Positions 24,211-32,597 are shown, numbered from the stretch's first letter. The stretch is 64,000 bases of DNA from Dehalococcoidia bacterium (GCA_020847985.1 JADLBC010000003.1:62001-126000); one strand, 5' to 3'. Made by a program: numbers and translations. The notes: generated by a model from the letters alone, not told the origin.

Positions 24211-24855
24211 ATGCCCGGCCTTGAAACCAGGCTCGGAGACGAACAACGGGGCGATCTGCCGCTGCTCTCGGAGACGGAGATCGCCGAACGAGAGTCGCTC
24301 AACGGTATCCGCCAGTTCGACCGGATGCTGGAATTCATTCGCGACTACGTCGATGGGAGCGAGCCGTTCAAAGTCCTCCCATCCATGCTCGTCGAATTGA
24401 ACGCGCTCGCCGTCGAAGGCCTGGAGCCGGTGCCAGGCGCGTATCGCACGGGCCCCGTGTTCATCGGGAGTTCGAAGCACATTCCGCCCGACTGGCGCGA
24501 CGTGCCCGTTCTGGTGGAAGCGATGTGCGACTACGTGAACAGGCTCTGGACCAGCGCGACGGCCTTGCACCTGGCCGCCTACTGCATGTGGCGCGTCAAC
24601 TGGATCCATCCATTCGTCAACGGGAATGGCCGAACGTCTCGGGCCGTTTCATACCTGGTCCTCTGTATCCATTCCGGTGTCCTTCTGCCGGGGCGCCCGA
24701 CGATTCCTGAGACGATCGCGGTCGACCGGGCGGCCTATTACCGGGCGCTTGAAAAGGCCGACAAGGCGGCGCGTTACGGGCGGGTCGATGTCACCGCGAT
24801 GGAAAGGTTGCTGGGCGCGCATCTGGCGACGCAGTTGGAGAGCAGCTTTAGTTGA
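24211..24855 (+). CDS. Fic-domain protein (AMPylase/toxin candidate)
   Basis: 214 residues. The complete Fic active loop HPFVNGNGRTSR (~133-144) has the catalytic His and the phosphate-binding Asn/Arg. The flap region (TGPVFIGSSKHIPPDWRDVP) and surrounding helices are of normal length. No internal inhibitory (S/T)xxxE(G/N) motif is visible before the Fic core, which fits regulation by the separate small protein encoded directly upstream (3-nt gap). It probably transfers AMP to a target protein. Confidence 0.9.
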   Translation: MPGLETRLGDEQRGDLPLLSETEIAERESLNGIRQFDRMLEFIRDYVDGSEPFKVLPSMLVELNALAVEGLEPVPGAYRTGPVFIGSSKHIPPDWRDVPVLVEAMCDYVNRLWTSATALHLAAYCMWRVNWIHPFVNGNGRTSRAVSYLVLCIHSGVLLPGRPTIPETIAVDRAAYYRALEKADKAARYGRVDVTAMERLLGAHLATQLESSFS

Positions 24856-24894
24856 ACGGGCCCCCGACCTATCGCCGCCATAGCACCCGCACCG

Positions 24895-24925
24895 GGTGAC
24901 GTAACGTCGCCCTAACGGCTACACT
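24895..24925 (+). promoter_or_regulatory. ilv promoter with 17-bp palindromic operator
   Basis: -10 box TACACT at 24920-24925 and a GTGACG at 24896 in the -35 position. A 17-bp palindrome GGTGACGTAACGTCGCC (24895-24911) centred on 24903 covers the -35. It is the only promoter-like site in the gap, and implies a leader of roughly 180 nt before ilvB. Symmetry this exact suggests a repressor or activator site. Confidence 0.6.
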
Positions 24926-25114
24926 GCCTGATCTACGGCACACGCTGGAGGGCAATCGGGCTTACCGGCCCACCCCTCTCCGCCTTCAGCCCCGTCCCGG
25001 GCTCACGGCCCGCCACGGGGTGGCCTCGACCGTTTGGCGAGGCAGGCGCCGGCGCTCCCTCACCGGGAACCCCGCCGGTCCACAACAGCTGCCCGTGGAG
25101 AAGGACCCTGCCTC
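24926..25114 (+). other. Long 5' leader of ilvBN
   Basis: About 190 nt with no gene-like frame. It is C-rich and contains a GCCACGGGGTGGC stem near 25013 and other weak GC dyads. I found no T-box consensus, no run of branched-chain codons in a short leader frame and no terminator with a T tract, so classic attenuation is not supported. Confidence 0.5.
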
Positions 25115-26806
25115 ATGGCGCGCATGACTGGCGCACAGATCACGCTGGAATCCCTCCAGCGCGAGGGCGTCGACACGATCTTCGGCTACCCCGGAGGCGT
25201 CGTGCTCCCCCTCTACGACACCCTTCCCCAGTTCCCCGGCCTTCGCCACATCCTCGTTCGCCACGAACAGGGCGCCGCCCACATGGCCGATGGCTATGCC
25301 CGCGCCAGCGGCCGGATGGGCGTCTGCCTCGGCACCAGCGGCCCCGGCGCCACGAACCTGGTGACGGGCATCTGCACCTCCTGGATGGATTCCACGCCCG
25401 TCTTCGCCCTCACCGGCAACGTCGGCCGCGCGCTCCTCGGCAAGGATGGGTTCCAGGAAGCCGATATCACCGGCATCACCCACTCCATCACCAAGCACAA
25501 CTACATGTGCATGAACGCGAACGAAATCGCCCTCGCCATTCGCGAAGCCACGCACATCGCCACCACCGGGCGCCCCGGCCCCGTGCTCGTCGATATTCCC
25601 AAGGACGTGTTCCAGGAAGAGACCGAGTTCGAATGGCCCGAGCAGGTCAGCCTTCGCGGCTATAAGCCCACCACCGAAGGCCACGCCGGCATGATTCGCC
25701 GCGCCGCCGAGATCATCGACCAGGCGAAGCGCCCGATCATCATCGCCGGGCACGGCGTCATCTGGGGCGAGGCCCACAAGGAGCTCGTCGAGCTCGCCGA
25801 AAAGGCCTGCATCCCCGTGATCACCACCTTCCTCGGCATCGGCGCCTTCCCCGAAGAGCACGCCCTCAGCTACGGCTGGCTCGGCATGCACGGCATGTTC
25901 TACGCCAACATGGCCGCCGATTACGCCGACGTCGTCATCGGCGTCGGCATGCGCTTCGATGACCGCGCGATGGGCCGCTTCAAGGACTTCAACCCCACCG
26001 CCAAGATCATCCATATCGATATCGACCCCGCCGAGATCGGCAAGAACTTCAAGCCCGTCGTCCCCATCGTCGGCGATGTGAAGCGCGTCCTCCCCAAGCT
26101 CATGGAGGAGACGAAACAGCAGACCCGCAACGAATGGCTCCGCTGGATCGACCAGCAGCGCGAGGAGCACCCCACGCTCCACATTCGCGAATCCCGCCGC
26201 ATGCTCCCCCAGGCCGTCATCCGCTCGCTCTACGAAGAGACCCAGGGCAATGCCACCATCGTCACCGGCGTGGGGCAGCACCAGATGTGGGCCGGGCAGC
26301 ACTACTTCTATAAGCGGCCCCGCCAGCTCATCAGCTCCGGCGGGCTCGGCACCATGGGCTTCGAACTGCCCGGCGCCATCGGCGCGCAGGTCGCCCTGCC
26401 CGGTCAGGAAGTCTGGGCCATCTGCGGCGATGGCGGCTTCCAGATGACCATGCAGGAACTCGCCGTCCTCGTCGATGAGCAGCTTCCCGTGAAGATCGCC
26501 ATCCTCAACAACGGCTACCTCGGCATGGTCCGCCAGTGGCAGCAGCTCTTCTACGACAAGAACTTCGTCTCCGTCGCGATGACGCAGCCGGACTTCTGCA
26601 AGATCGCCGATGCCTACGGCATCCGCGCCATCCGCGTCGAACACAAGAACGAAGTCGAGCTCGCCCTGCGCGAGGCCCGCAACCACAAGGGCCCCATGCT
26701 GCTCGATTTCCAGGTCGACCAGGAAGAGAACGTCTGGCCGATGGTGCCCGCCGGCGCCGCCCTGAGCGAGACGATCGAAGCCCCCGCCGAGGAACTCGCC
26801 CGATGA
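25115..26806 (+). CDS. ilvB: Acetolactate synthase large subunit
   Basis: 563 residues. TPP-enzyme fold in three domains: GYPGGVVLPLYD and the catalytic Glu in RHEQGAAHMADGYARASG, FAD-binding middle domain, and C-terminal TPP motif GDGGFQMTMQELA...NNGYLGMVRQW. It condenses two pyruvates, or pyruvate with 2-oxobutyrate, for valine, leucine and isoleucine. GAGAAGGA lies 9 nt before ATG 25115. The stop overlaps ilvN. No ilvC follows; the operon ends at a hairpin after ilvN. Confidence 0.97.
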   Translation: MARMTGAQITLESLQREGVDTIFGYPGGVVLPLYDTLPQFPGLRHILVRHEQGAAHMADGYARASGRMGVCLGTSGPGATNLVTGICTSWMDSTPVFALTGNVGRALLGKDGFQEADITGITHSITKHNYMCMNANEIALAIREATHIATTGRPGPVLVDIPKDVFQEETEFEWPEQVSLRGYKPTTEGHAGMIRRAAEIIDQAKRPIIIAGHGVIWGEAHKELVELAEKACIPVITTFLGIGAFPEEHALSYGWLGMHGMFYANMAADYADVVIGVGMRFDDRAMGRFKDFNPTAKIIHIDIDPAEIGKNFKPVVPIVGDVKRVLPKLMEETKQQTRNEWLRWIDQQREEHPTLHIRESRRMLPQAVIRSLYEETQGNATIVTGVGQHQMWAGQHYFYKRPRQLISSGGLGTMGFELPGAIGAQVALPGQEVWAICGDGGFQMTMQELAVLVDEQLPVKIAILNNGYLGMVRQWQQLFYDKNFVSVAMTQPDFCKIADAYGIRAIRVEHKNEVELALREARNHKGPMLLDFQVDQEENVWPMVPAGAALSETIEAPAEELAR

Positions 26807-27420
26807 GCACCGCACCGCACAGCGGCTCCCGCCCGCATCACACCGTCCATACCGTCGTCGCCATTGTCGAAAACCGGCCGGGCGTGCTCATGCGCGTCTC
26901 CAGCCTCTTCCGGCGCCGCGGCTTCAACATCGAATCCCTAACCGTCGGCCGTTCCGAGGAAGAGGGCCTGAGCCGCATGACGATCGTCGTCGATGGCGAA
27001 AGCGCCCCCGTCGAGCAGGTCGAAAAGCAGCTCTACAAGCTCATCGACGTCGTCAAAGTGAGCGACCTTTCGCACGAAGAGATGGTCGCGCGCGAGCTCG
27101 CGATGATTAAGGTTCGTTGCAACAACGTGAACCGCCACGAACTGCTCGATATCGCCAACGTCTTCCGCGCCGATGTCGTCGATATCGCCACCAACTCCCT
27201 CATCCTCCAGGTCGTCGGCGACGAGGACAAGATCGACGGCCTCATCAAGATGTGCGAGCCCTACGGCATTCGCGAACTGAGCCGCACCGGGCGCGTCGCC
27301 ATGGTGCGCGGCACCAAGACCACCACCGTCCACGAACGCGAACCGGAAAAGATCGCCCGCATCCACGAAAAGGCCGGCCGCCGCGTCGACAACATCGACT
27401 TGCCCTTCAGTTCTGACTAG
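26803..27420 (+). CDS. ilvN: Acetolactate synthase small (regulatory) subunit
   Basis: 205 residues; ATG overlaps the ilvB stop. N-terminal ACT domain HTVVAIVENRPGVLMRVSSLFRRRGFNIESLTVG is the valine-sensing fold, followed by the C-terminal small-subunit domain (ARELAMIKVR...VDIATNSLILQVVGDEDKIDGLI...GIRELSRTGRVAM). The C-terminal tail (VHEREPEKIARIHEKAGRRVDNID) is longer than in the shortest homologues. It activates IlvB and gives feedback control. Confidence 0.97.
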   Translation: MSTAPHSGSRPHHTVHTVVAIVENRPGVLMRVSSLFRRRGFNIESLTVGRSEEEGLSRMTIVVDGESAPVEQVEKQLYKLIDVVKVSDLSHEEMVARELAMIKVRCNNVNRHELLDIANVFRADVVDIATNSLILQVVGDEDKIDGLIKMCEPYGIRELSRTGRVAMVRGTKTTTVHEREPEKIARIHEKAGRRVDNIDLPFSSD

Positions 27421-27543
27421 TTCCCAGTTCCAGGTGCCCGGTTCCCAGTGGGAGCCGGGCAAGAGCACAGCGAAAGGGGGCGCCCACCGGGCGCCCCCTT
27501 CATCGTCCCCCTGGGAACTGACAACCGGGAACTGGGAACTCGC
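27421..27543. repeat. Symmetric H1 element around a strong terminator hairpin
   Basis: TTCCCAG-type heptamers (inverted H1, 27421-27449), a hairpin with a 12-bp perfect stem (27474-27485 / 27489-27500, loop ACC), then GGGAACT/C heptamers (27512-27542). It lies between the convergent ends of ilvN and sodC, so the outer arrays extend a two-way terminator into a longer cruciform-capable structure. Confidence 0.9.
27474..27500. terminator. Bidirectional terminator hairpin after ilvN / sodC
   Basis: Perfect 12-bp stem AAGGGGGCGCCC / GGGCGCCCCCTT with a 3-nt loop. AA and TT at the stem base serve either direction. Located between convergent genes. Confidence 0.75.
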
Positions 27544-27555
27544 TTCGCGCGCGCT

Positions 27556-28272
27556 TCAGCGCGCGAAGCGCCGCCCGCCCACCACCACCGCGCCCGCGGC
27601 GAGCGCGAACAGCGCCGCGATCGCCACCGTGCGGCTCGCGCCGTCCGCGTCCGTTGCCGTGCCCGCGCCCGCCGTCGGAGGCCGCGGCGTAGGCGTCGCC
27701 AGCGCCGGGTTCGGCGCCGCGATGACCGCGCAGGCGATGCGATCGCCCGAATTGCCCGTCGGGTCCGTCACCTGGTCATCGGCGGTGGCGTGGATCACCA
27801 GCGCCGTGCCATCGGCATCGAAGATGCTCGTGGGCCCGCTCGTCAGCGAGATCGCCTTCGTCGTCGCGATGTAATACCCCTGCTCGACCGTCTTCGTGTC
27901 GATCTGCGGCAGGTCGCCGGCGTGCGGGCCGCCCGGGTTGTTCAGGCCGTGCTGCTTGTTGCCGGGATTGAAGTGGCCGCCAGCCGTGGCGAACTTGCCC
28001 GCCGGCTCACAGACGCCCGCGCCGTGGATGTGGATGCCGTGCGAACCCTTCGGGATGAGCGTCGAGTCCGCGATGATCTTCACGGTGCCATCCGCTCCCT
28101 GGTGGAGTTGCACGTTCCCCACGCGGTTGCCGTTCGCATCGATGAAGGTGGCCGTCACGCTCGTCACCGCGTTGCCCGAAGGCACCGCCGGCCCGGGCGC
28201 CTCGGCGAAGGCGATGGTCGCCACGAGGGCGAGGCCGGCCGCCACCGGGGCGGCGAATGGGAGCAAACGCAT
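27556..28272 (-). CDS. sodC: Secreted, C-terminally anchored Cu/Zn superoxide dismutase
   Basis: 238 residues. Signal peptide, then an intact SodC domain. Copper His are in GSHGIHIHG and LVIHATADDQ, the bridging His in GGHFNP, zinc ligands in KQHG, GPHAGDLP and its Asp, and disulphide Cys in GVCEP and RIACAVI. It dismutates superoxide outside the cell. A PTPRPPTAG linker, a C-terminal helix (VAIAALFALAAGAVVVGG) and RRFAR tail would anchor it. AAAGG lies 6 nt before the ATG. The next gene upstream is a diverged copy. Confidence 0.95.
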   Translation of the reverse strand: MRLLPFAAPVAAGLALVATIAFAEAPGPAVPSGNAVTSVTATFIDANGNRVGNVQLHQGADGTVKIIADSTLIPKGSHGIHIHGAGVCEPAGKFATAGGHFNPGNKQHGLNNPGGPHAGDLPQIDTKTVEQGYYIATTKAISLTSGPTSIFDADGTALVIHATADDQVTDPTGNSGDRIACAVIAAPNPALATPTPRPPTAGAGTATDADGASRTVAIAALFALAAGAVVVGGRRFAR

Positions 28273-28359
28273 GGGTTGCCTTCTTTCTGGAGCCTTCGGC
28301 AGGCCCCCGCACGGCGTAAAGATATGCTCAGCAACCTTAACCCGGCAATAGCCGGGGGA

Positions 28360-28494
28360 GCTGTTAGCTGCTGGCTCTTAGCTGTTAGCACGCACGCGAA
28401 AGGGGCGCCCCATGGGCGCCCCTTCGTTGAACCATTCGACCGGGCTCCCGCGTAGGGTTGCCCCGCTAACAGCTAACAGCTATTAGCTAGCGGC
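28360..28494. repeat. Symmetric H7 element around a terminator hairpin
   Basis: Left array 28360-28390 (AGCTGTT, AGCTGCT, GGCTCTT), hairpin 28400-28424 (11-bp stem AAGGGGCGCCC, loop CAT), a GGGTTGCCCC core piece at 28455, and inverted array 28465-28494 (GCTAACA, GCTATTA). The stop codon of the SodC paralogue falls inside the right array. Confidence 0.9.
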
Positions 28495-29134
28495 TCCCCG
28501 CCACCTTGCGCATGCCCGCGACGAACGCGCCCGCGGCCAGCGCGAACGCGGCCGCAATCGCGACCGTGCGGCTTTCGCCGCCGAGCGGGCCCGCATCGAC
28601 GCCCGTGCCCGCCGTCGGCGGCTTTGGCGAAGGCGTCGCCAGCGACGGATCCGGCGCCGCGATGACCGCGCAGGCGATGCGATCGCTGCCCGCCGAGTCC
28701 GACGCGTAAATCACGATCGACGCGCCATCACCATCGGCGATGCTGCCGGCGCCTGAAAGCTTGATGCCCGTGGTGGTCGCGAGGTAGTACCCCTGCTCCA
28801 CCGTCGCCGTGCCGATGCCCGGCAGGCTGGCCGTGGTCGCGCCCGCCGCGGCGAACTTGTTCGCCGGCGTGCACACGCCCGCGGCGTTCACACTGATCGC
28901 GTGCGCACCCTTGGGGATGAGCGTCGCATCCGCGATGACCTTCACCGTGCCATCGGCGCCCTGGTGGACCTGCACATTGCCGACGCGATTCCCGGTCGCA
29001 TCGACGAACGTGCCCGTGAGGCTGGTGACCGCGTTGCCGCTCGGGACCGCGGGCCCCGGCGCCTCCGCGAAGACGGTGGTCGCCATCAGGGCGAGACTGG
29101 CCGCGACCGGGGCGGCTATGGGTAGCAGTCGCAT
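28487..29134 (-). CDS. SodC paralogue lacking metal ligands
   Basis: 215 residues, same plan as the neighbouring SodC: near-identical signal peptide, SOD-like beta sandwich, Pro/Thr linker and C-terminal anchor helix with a basic tail. The active site is gone: HGIHIHG reads HAISVNAAG, the GGHFNP...GPHAGD zinc loop is deleted, and VIHATADD reads VIYASDSA. The disulphide Cys (GVCTP, RIACAVI) and the strands are kept, and the frame is intact. It is probably a structural or binding protein derived by tandem duplication. Confidence 0.88.
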   Translation of the reverse strand: MRLLPIAAPVAASLALMATTVFAEAPGPAVPSGNAVTSLTGTFVDATGNRVGNVQVHQGADGTVKVIADATLIPKGAHAISVNAAGVCTPANKFAAAGATTASLPGIGTATVEQGYYLATTTGIKLSGAGSIADGDGASIVIYASDSAGSDRIACAVIAAPDPSLATPSPKPPTAGTGVDAGPLGGESRTVAIAAAFALAAGAFVAGMRKVAGSR

Positions 29135-29402
29135 AATGCCGTTCCTTCCTTCGTTGCCTGTCGAGTTAGCAACTTGGGAAGGATTATGACCCTCATCCTT
29201 AACCGCGCAATCAGGGATTCGCGCGATTGGTGCACGGAATCCGGGATCTGGGCGCCAGGCGGGCTCTTTGTGTTCTTGGGGCGAGGTCTTGCAGACCGCG
29301 GTTGAATCGGTGTCTCGGCCGATCTAGCGTCGGGTGGCGCCGCCCGTTGGTCATCCCTTGATCCGTCCGGAACAGCGGACGGGTCGGTTAGCGGGCGTGC
29401 AC
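29135..29402. other. Intergenic, GC lower toward its end
   Basis: No convincing gene. It begins as the upstream region of the SodC paralogue and grades into a stretch with clearly lower GC than the rest of the window. I see no repeat array, terminator or mobile-element end. Confidence 0.5.
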
Positions 29403-29996
29403 GTGAATCGAGTGCTGCTGGCAGTCATCGTGCTGATGCTTGTGGTGGTGGGAACCAACGATTTGTTGCGTGCGCGCGATACGTATGCGCTCCCGGATTG
29501 GCTGGTGCAAGTCATGCCCAGCAACGCCTCCGGCGGAACGCACTATAGACTGCACTTCGACGACGGTTCGCGCGGTGCACGGGATTTCTCGCACAGTAAC
29601 AGCGCATACTTGCGTGATTACTATTACAGTAAGGGAAGCTACAACTACAACTTCCGATTCCAATACTGGAATGAGGGAGACTGTAGAGTGCGCGGACGCT
29701 TGCAGCAGTTGAGCGGAGGCGTCTGGCTCGACTATTACGATTCACGGTGGACGTTCTTCATCTGAATGATCGTACTGGGACACACTATACGGAAACGGTT
29801 TCGAACGCGGGCGACTGGTTCTACGCTGTGTAGGGACAGCATCAACCTGTGGTACAAGCGCTGCTCATTTGCATCTTGCCGCTCAAATCATGTACTACAT
29901 GACCTACTTGTATGGTGGCACGAGCGATACTTGCTGGGCCAACGGCATGGAGTGCGAAAACGTATTCTATGGTACCCCTCGCAAGCATCAGAACGA
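29403..29996 (+). pseudogene. Frameshifted gene for a secreted Tyr/Asn-rich protein, AT-rich
   Basis: Starts GTG (VNRVLLAVIVLMLVVVGTND, a signal anchor) and reads to TGA 29763-29765 (ending DYYDSRWTFFI). A second frame from 29747 gives VDVLHLNDRTGTHYTETVSNAGDWFYAV to TAG 29831. A third frame then gives CGTSAAHLHLAAQIMYYMTYLYGG and TCWANGMECENVFYGTP to about 29990. The three pieces share a Tyr/Thr/Cys-rich secreted style, so two frameshifts in one gene is the simplest reading. The GC of this stretch is near 50%, against roughly 70% around it. Confidence 0.5.
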
Positions 29997-29999
29997 TCA

Positions 30000-30329
30000 G
30001 ATCCCTCCGTACCTCTTGCCGAACGCTCGGACGGTTCGGTGGTGCTTGTCTTTCTCCTCGACGCGCGCGAAGGGCGGATGTTCCCCGGCGCGGTGCCCGT
30101 GGGCGGTGATCCTCAAATCGCCATTTGGCTCGCCAACGCGCCGGACGATCCGGATGCCATCGTCACGTACGACCATATCTATCAGGGCGCGCCCCCGCTT
30201 GAATTCCTTCGCTACGACCAGCACTTCGGCATCCGGGACTTCACCGTTGCTGGCGCCAGCGCCGAGTTCGCCGCCATCGAACAGGCCTTCCATGACCGCA
30301 ACGAAGCCGAACGCCGCCAGGCCCGCTAG
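30000..30329 (+). pseudogene. 3' remnant of a normal-GC gene
   Basis: From about 30030 the composition returns to genome-typical and one frame reads DGSVVLVFLLDAREGRMFPG, PQIAIWLANAPDDPDAIVTYDHIYQG, LEFLRYDQHFGIRDFTVAG and AAIEQAFHDRNEAERRQAR to a TAG at 30329. No start or upstream domain in the same style exists, so it looks like the C-terminal ~100 codons of a gene whose 5' part was replaced. Product unknown. Confidence 0.5.
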
Positions 30330-30440
30330 CACCCATCCAGCCCCCTGCCTCGCAAATCACTCGAAAACGCGCCCGTTATGCGTGCAATTCGCGCCCGGCG
30401 GGTGTACAAGCCGCGTAATAACACGCGCGGAGGTCCCCCT

Positions 30441-31691
30441 TTGTCCGTGCAGCCCGTCCCCGGCGCACATCCCCACCCGCTCCGTTCCGAAGTCCGCGGC
30501 CTGCTCCAGGTCGCCATGGCCGTGTTCTCCTTCACCGTCGTCATCGGCATCCTCAACGGCACCGACCTCGTCGATTTCGACCGCCGGCGCATCCTCGCCC
30601 ACGTCCATGCCGGCACCCTCGGCTGGATCACGATGTCCGTCTTCGCCGCCTCCCTCTGGCTCTTCGGGCAGGAGGGCCTCGGCGAGGGCCAGCGCCGCGC
30701 CGCGCGCATGCTCGCGATCTACGCCGCCGTCGCCCTGCCCGCATTCGCCTTCACCTTCGCCTTCACCTACGGCGATGCGCGACCGGTCATGGGCAGCTTC
30801 GCGCTCATCGCGATTGTCGGCTTCTTCGCCTGGGTACTCATCCGAGCCCGCGGCATGACGCTCACCGTCCCGCACCTGGGCTTTCTCGCCGCCGTCGCCA
30901 CCTCGGTCGTGGGCGGCGTGCTCGGCGTGCTCCTCGCCACGAAGATCGCCACCGGCCGCAACGTCCTCCCCGATGGCGGGTCCGATGCCCACCCCGCCAC
31001 CATGGTCGTGGGATTCCTCATCCCCGTGGGCATGGCGCTCGCCGAATGGTGCTTCCACTGGGAGCGGCTGAAGCCCGCCGGGCGGCTCGGCATGGCGCAG
31101 ATCGGCCTCCCCTTCCTGGGTGGCATCGTCCTCATGGTCTCCCTCCTCCTCGATGCCTCGCAGGTCGCCCCCATCGCTGCCCTGCTCGAACTCGCCGGCG
31201 TCGTCATCTTCATCAAGCGGCTCTGGCCCTCGTTCCGCGCGACGAACTGGGCGCAACCCTCGATGGCCCGCTTCGCCGCCGCCTCCTCGATCGGCATCCT
31301 TTTCAACATCCTTCTCCTCAATTACCTGGCCGGGCGCTACAGCGGCAACTTCGACAACGTCCCCACGGGCAACCTCCTCGCGCTCGACCACACGATGTTC
31401 ATCGGCGTGCTCACGAACGCCATCTTCGGGCTGCTCTACGCCGCCACGCCCGCGCACATCCGCGAACGCACACCCCTCGCGGGCAACGTCATCTTCTTCG
31501 GCACGAACGTGGGCCTCGTCGGGTTCGCCGCCGGGCTCCTGTTCGAAGTGACCATGCTCAAGCGCATCTTCACGCCGATCATGGGCACCGCCATCCTCTT
31601 CTCCCTCGCGCTGCACACCTACCAGATCTGGGAGCGCTCGCGCGAAGGCGCCGCCGAGCCGGAGACGGCACGCGCCCGCGGCCTCGCCTGA
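30441..31691 (+). CDS. Haem-copper-oxidase-subunit-I-like polytopic membrane protein
   Basis: 416 residues with about eleven to twelve hydrophobic helices. Conserved His-bearing helices are AHVHAGTLGWITMSVFAASLW, SDAHPATMVVGFLIPVGMALAEW and LLALDHTMFIGVLTNAIFGLL, the pattern of the oxidase/nitric-oxide-reductase subunit I superfamily and its reduced relatives. The full copper His cluster is not evident. It may bind haem and act in respiration or NO handling. TTG 30441 is chosen because GGAGG lies 7 nt upstream. An earlier ATG (30378) has no ribosome site. Confidence 0.75.
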   Translation: MSVQPVPGAHPHPLRSEVRGLLQVAMAVFSFTVVIGILNGTDLVDFDRRRILAHVHAGTLGWITMSVFAASLWLFGQEGLGEGQRRAARMLAIYAAVALPAFAFTFAFTYGDARPVMGSFALIAIVGFFAWVLIRARGMTLTVPHLGFLAAVATSVVGGVLGVLLATKIATGRNVLPDGGSDAHPATMVVGFLIPVGMALAEWCFHWERLKPAGRLGMAQIGLPFLGGIVLMVSLLLDASQVAPIAALLELAGVVIFIKRLWPSFRATNWAQPSMARFAAASSIGILFNILLLNYLAGRYSGNFDNVPTGNLLALDHTMFIGVLTNAIFGLLYAATPAHIRERTPLAGNVIFFGTNVGLVGFAAGLLFEVTMLKRIFTPIMGTAILFSLALHTYQIWERSREGAAEPETARARGLA

Positions 31692-31763
31692 TTCGGCATT
31701 CGCGCCCCGGGCCCCGTGCGATACCCGCATGCGGGCCCGGCGCCGCGCCGCTACGATGCCCCC

Positions 31764-32597
31764 ATGCCAGAGATCCCCGAGCTCGAGGCCATCCGCGGCT
31801 TCTTCAACGAAAACCTCGCCGGCAAACGCATCGAGACCGCCGACACGCGTATCCCGCCGGTCTTCCGCACGCCCGCGAAGGAGATCCGCGAAACCCTCCC
31901 CGGCGACGTCTTCGGCGACGTCCTGCGGCCCGGCAAGTTCCTCCTTTTCCCCCTCGCCAGCGCCCGCGTGCTCGCCATCAACCCCATGCTCACGGGCCGC
32001 TTCCAGTACGTGGACCCGAAGACGCGCATCGCCGCGAAGACCTGCCTGGTGCTCGGTATCGAAGGTGGCCACAGCTTCCGCTACGCCGATGAGAAGCTCA
32101 TGGGGAAGGTCTACCTGGTGCCCGCCGATGGCCTTTCGCTCATCCCCAACTGGGATTCGAACGGCCCCGACCTGCTCGCCGAAAGCCTCACCGAAGAGGC
32201 ATGGCTGGCCGGGCTGAAGCGCTATCGCGGCGCCATCAAGGGCATCCTCACCAACGCCGAGTTCGTCCAGGGCATCGGCAACGCCTACAGCGACGAGATC
32301 CTCTGGGAAGCGAAGATCAATCCCTACACCCCGAAGACGAAGCTAACCGAAGACGACCTCCGTAGCCTCTTTCGCGCCTCCCGCGAGGTGATGGCCTGGG
32401 CCACCCCCCGCGTGCGCGACCGCATGGTGAAAGACGGCGTGCTGGATTACGAAGAACGCCGCGATTTCATGCGCGTCCACCGCCTCGGCGGCAAACCCTG
32501 CCCCCGCTGCAACACCCCCATCACCGAGATCACCGCCAACCAGCGCATCACCAGCTACTGCCGCACCTGCCAGCCCGGGGGCCCCGCGCTGCGGTGA
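31764..32597 (+). CDS. Formamidopyrimidine-DNA glycosylase family protein
   Basis: 277 residues. Begins MPEIPELEAI, giving the catalytic Pro and Glu after Met removal. GKFLLFPL supplies the conserved Lys, the H2TH region includes KGILTNAEFVQGIGNAYSDEILW, and the C-terminal zinc finger is CPRCNTPITEI...SYCRTCQPG. It excises oxidised bases from DNA (Fpg/Nei family). MPEIPELE differs from the MPELPEVE of classical MutM, so Nei-like specificity is open. TACGAT lies 6 nt before the ATG (leaderless). Confidence 0.92.
   Translation: MPEIPELEAIRGFFNENLAGKRIETADTRIPPVFRTPAKEIRETLPGDVFGDVLRPGKFLLFPLASARVLAINPMLTGRFQYVDPKTRIAAKTCLVLGIEGGHSFRYADEKLMGKVYLVPADGLSLIPNWDSNGPDLLAESLTEEAWLAGLKRYRGAIKGILTNAEFVQGIGNAYSDEILWEAKINPYTPKTKLTEDDLRSLFRASREVMAWATPRVRDRMVKDGVLDYEERRDFMRVHRLGGKPCPRCNTPITEITANQRITSYCRTCQPGGPALR

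Noticed and set aside
24926-25114. T-box or peptide attenuator before ilvB
   Set aside because: No T-box motif, no short frame rich in Ile/Val/Leu codons and no terminator with a T tract.
24986-26815. 609-codon open frame antisense to ilvB
   Set aside because: Mirror of a high-GC gene with strong third-position bias; composition is Asp/Gly/Ala/His-rich nonsense with no domain, while the plus strand encodes a complete IlvB.
27556-27650. LPXTG sortase signal at the SodC C-terminus
   Set aside because: The PPTAG motif with helix and basic tail resembles one only loosely; a plain membrane anchor is the safer reading and no sortase gene is in the window.
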